Source of the DNA: Gelatoporia subvermispora B
Taxonomy: Eukaryota; Basidiomycota; Agaricomycetes; Polyporales; Gelatoporiaceae
Direction of reading: 5' to 3'
NCBI GenBank assembly: GCA_000320605.2
Contig: KB445799.1
Location: 458,036 to 522,035, forward strand
DNA: 64,000 bases
Shown here: in pieces, positions 61,244-64,000 of the stretch
How positions within the stretch are numbered: the stretch's first letter is position 1
Layout of the letters: each line of letters begins with the position of its first letter
Notes under the pieces: generated by a model
What the model saw: the letters and a program-made list of their open reading frames with translations, nothing else
Database searches by the model: none
What the model was told of the DNA's origin: nothing
Position numbers and translations under genes: made by a program

Positions 61244-61299
61244 TCAGTCCTCGACGCTATACGCTCGGACTGACGGGACGCTTCGCGTCCGCACCCTAG
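61244..61299 (+). repeat. LTR repeat copy B, without the GT-AG segment
   Basis: The same 33 bp (61244-61276) and 23 bp (61277-61299) as copy A, joined directly, 116 bp downstream of copy A's start. The join is exactly what splicing of copy A would give. Confidence 0.85.
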
Positions 61300-61308
61300 C
61301 GTTCAACA

Positions 61309-61324
61309 GGTTATGAGCCCCGAG
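61309..61324 (+). promoter_or_regulatory. Primer-binding site, initiator tRNA-Met anticodon arm
   Basis: GGTTATGAGCCC directly after the LTR is complementary to GGGCUCAUAACC, the anticodon arm of eukaryotic initiator tRNA-Met. Copia-type elements can prime from an internally cut initiator tRNA, so this supports the LTR end at 61308. Confidence 0.65.
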
Positions 61325-61414
61325 AGGCGCAACGCATAACGCGCTCTCGGACCTGTCGCTTGCTCCCGTTACGATCGTCAACGCTCGCCCGCTCACGCCC
61401 TTAACGACCTCACG

Positions 61415-64000
61415 ATGGCTCCCATCGCTCGCACGCCACCTGGCGGCAACAACCCGCTCCCGCACGATACCAATGTCACTCAGCAGCCCGACTATGATGT
61501 CGACCAGCCCTCGCCAGATGCCTACGGATCGCAGAACCCGAACGCCGAAGGCGTCGCAGGCGTTGATAGCCAACCGGCTCCGCCTCCGCCTCCAGGCCGT
61601 GCGGGACCATCTCTCCGACCGGCAACGTTCTCACCGAGAACGCGCTATGCTAATACAGCGTACCGCACGGGAGGCTTTGGCTCACACGCAGGCCACGCTG
61701 ATTACGGCCAGTACGACGACTACGCCGACGCAGCTCATTGGACATACAACAGCCAGTCAATCGATGCGACGAAATACCATTCGTTGTATCGGCTCCCTCA
61801 CAAGCTCGCTAGCACAAATTACGTGCCATGGATGATCCAGATGAAATCGACGCTCGAAACCGTCGATCTCTTCGAGTACTGCACTGGCGAACTCGACCGG
61901 CCCCACGCGCTTGATGAGACATACCCGGGATGGCGCCGCGCTAATGCACTCGTACGCGCGATCTTGACCGCCAACATGACCGAAGAGGTTATCAACCAGG
62001 TCGGCCACCTGGATACGGCCGTCGAGATCTGGCGCGAGGCACAGCGCTTATACTGCGGGCAGACAGCGACCGACTGGACGCTCACGATCACCAACATCGT
62101 CTCGACGAAGTATGTCGATGGCGATGACGTCATGACCCATCTCTCGAAGATGAAGGGATTCCGCCGCGATCTCGTGCTTATGCAGCGCGATATACCCGAC
62201 GAGCTGTTCGCGTGCTTCTTGCGGATCTCAATGCCCCCGTCCTGGAACTACGTGTTCTCGGGACTCCCCGATCGCTACACCTCTGAGGAGGTTTCGCGCC
62301 GTATCCTTGACGAACACGGTGTTCGGGCCAACCAGCAGTCGGCAGCTATGGCAGCTTACCAAGCCAAGCACGTTAACAAGGGCAAGTCATTTTCGAGCAC
62401 GCCACGCACGAGCGAGTCATTCTGCTCGAACTGCGGCGAGAAGGGTCACTGGGCACAGAACTGCACCCGAAAAGGGGGTGGTTCCCATGAGCAGGGCTCC
62501 CGACGCGGACGTCGTACGAAGAAGAAGAAGGACGATAAGGACAGTAAAGACAACAAGGACCAGGACAAGAAGGACGAGAAGAGCAAGTTCTCGAAGCCGA
62601 AGAATCGCGCGAACGAGGCCGTTGAGTCGAAGTCTACCAAAGCCGACACGACGGACTCGGAGCACTCATCTTACATGGCCGCTCCGCGCTCGGCATCCCG
62701 CTATGCCTGGATCCTCGACAGTGGCGCTACGACACATATCTGTAACGACCGCACGGCCTTCACGACATTCACTCCATCTCGCAGCTCGATCGGTGGCATT
62801 CTTGACGGCGGACCTCAACTCGAGGTTCTCGGACGTGGCGACATCAACCTCGTCTGCTACGTCACAAGCCGTCAAGACCGAGTCATTACTCTACGCGATG
62901 TCTCATACTGCCCGAACGCGTGCGACAATCTCATCTCGGAGAGCCGTATGGACAAGCGAGGTCTTACAATCACCAAGTCCAAGGGCCGCGTGAAGGTCAT
63001 CAACTCATCTGGAGAAGTTGCCATCGAAGGCAGGCTTCGTAATAGCCTTTACGAGCTTGACTGCGCGACGGCTCCGCGCTCACTGTCCTGTCCACCCCAC
63101 CTTGCTTTCACTGCCCGTTCTTCCGACCTCGATCGTGTCGATCTATGGCACCGACGTCTCGGTCACATTAGTGAGCGAACCCTCCGCCACATGGCGAAGA
63201 ACCATATAGTTACCGGACTCAGTTCTCACCTTGTAGGTGACTCCGGCCCGTGCGACGGCTGTGCTAAGGGAAAGCATCACAAGGCTCCATTCCCCGCACA
63301 AGCCACACAACGCGCTAAGAAACCTGGCGAACGACTTCATATCGATCTGCAAGGCCCGTTCGACTCCTCTGTCACCGGTCTACGCTATACCCTCGCCATG
63401 GTCGATGATCACTCGCGCAAGGGCTGGAAGGCATACCTCAAGAACAAGAGCGATGCCACGGACGAGATTATCACACTCGTTAACCGCATCGAGTCTCTCA
63501 CCAGCAACAAGGTGAAGTATATTCGAAGCGACGGTGGAGGCGAGTTTATCGGGAAGGATCTCAAGAAGTTCTTCGACGAGCGCGGCATCTCACAAGAAAT
63601 GTCGGCACCTCATACACCTCAGCAAAATGGTGTTGCCGAACGTTTTAACCAAACAACGCATGAACATGCCCTTGCGATGCTACATGATGCCGGACTTCGC
63701 AACTGCTTCTGGCCCGAGGCACACGAGTACGCATCATTTATCCGCAACCGCTGTTCTACTCACGCGCTGTTGAAATGCACTCCGAATGAGGCCTTCTACG
63801 GCTCCAAGCCCGATGTTTCCACCCTACGGATTTTTGGTTCTAAATGCCATATCCGTGTTCCCGATCAAGGCCGTGGCAAGCTTGATCCTCACTCCCTTGA
63901 CGGGATCTTTATGGGCTTTAAGCCCGGTTCCAAGTCATATAAGGTTTGGATTCCATCTCGGCGTAAATTCATGAACTCTCGAGACGTTATAGTCTACGAG
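61415..64000 (+). mobile_element. Ty1/copia gag-pol polyprotein, 5' part
   Basis: One uninterrupted frame of 862 codons runs to the window end. Gag: Pro/Gly-rich start, then LASTNYVPWMIQMKSTLE and the UBN2-like capsid region. CCHC zinc knuckle CSNCGEKGHWAQNC at residues 337-350, then a long Lys/Asp-rich linker. Protease: WILDSGATTHI with the catalytic Asp at residue 435. Pre-integrase: LWHRRLGHIS...CDGCAKGKHH (HHCC zinc site). Integrase: catalytic triad Asp 644 (HIDLQG), Asp 706 (IRSDGGGEF) and Glu 742 (NGVAERFNQ), spaced D-61-D-35-E. Reverse transcriptase and RNase H lie beyond the window. With no stops so far the copy may be young. Confidence 0.93.

Larger units (their letters stand above)
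60988..61308 (+). repeat. 5' LTR of a Ty1/copia retrotransposon
   Basis: About 321 bp bounded by TGTT... and ...AACA, the usual TG/CA ends with a short inverted repeat. It is followed directly by a primer-binding site and, about 100 bp later, the gag start. It contains a duplicated segment (see the repeat entries). The 3' LTR lies outside the window, so the left boundary rests on the TG and cannot be checked by comparison. Confidence 0.65.

Overview
The window is nuclear DNA of a filamentous basidiomycete, most likely an Agaricomycete. The evidence is dense genes with many 45-70 bp GT-AG introns, a family of eight-cysteine hydrophobins, a priA-type cysteine-rich secreted protein, F-box/LRR proteins and a kinase of the kind expanded in mushrooms, and fungal orthologues of housekeeping proteins. 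No species is claimed. Exon joins were worked out by hand, and the reading-frame sums close for most genes listed.

Layout. 0.3-3.5 kb: two cysteine-rich secreted protein genes. 4-7 kb: three conserved minus-strand genes, mago nashi (exon junction complex, with a 6-nt microexon), the mitoribosomal protein RSM10 (uS10m) and SUS1/ENY2 (SAGA and TREX-2). 7.8-8.6 kb: a decayed F-box gene. 9.2-10.5 kb: a one-pass membrane protein. 11.4-16.4 kb: proteasome beta2 (PUP1), a BAR-domain protein on the opposite strand sharing its promoter, and proteasome beta7 (PRE4). 17.3-24.1 kb: a large unrecognised protein and the DEAH helicase PRP43. 24.5-56 kb: a mixed region in which seven hydrophobin genes, all on the minus strand, alternate with a priA-like gene and its broken upstream copy, a gene-poor decayed stretch (29.4-36 kb), a 79-aa secreted protein, a large probable mitochondrial protein with an internal duplication, a CDC12-type septin, a predicted pseudokinase, a tRNA-Arg with a short intron, and a WRAP73/Wdr8-like WD40 gene. 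57-60.4 kb: an F-box protein with a broken 3' end and a SAM-dependent methyltransferase. 61-64 kb: the 5' LTR, primer-binding site and gag-pol reading frame of a Ty1/copia retrotransposon that runs off the window.

Biologically the window mixes a stable core (RNA processing, proteasome, septin, mitoribosome) with fast-evolving surface and secreted proteins (hydrophobins, priA-like and small secreted proteins) and families prone to decay (F-box, kinase). The least ordinary signals are the copia LTR, which carries a sequence twice, once with and once without a precise 51-bp GT-AG segment, as if spliced and unspliced forms lay side by side; the one-strand hydrophobin group with conserved intron sites; and the mago microexon.
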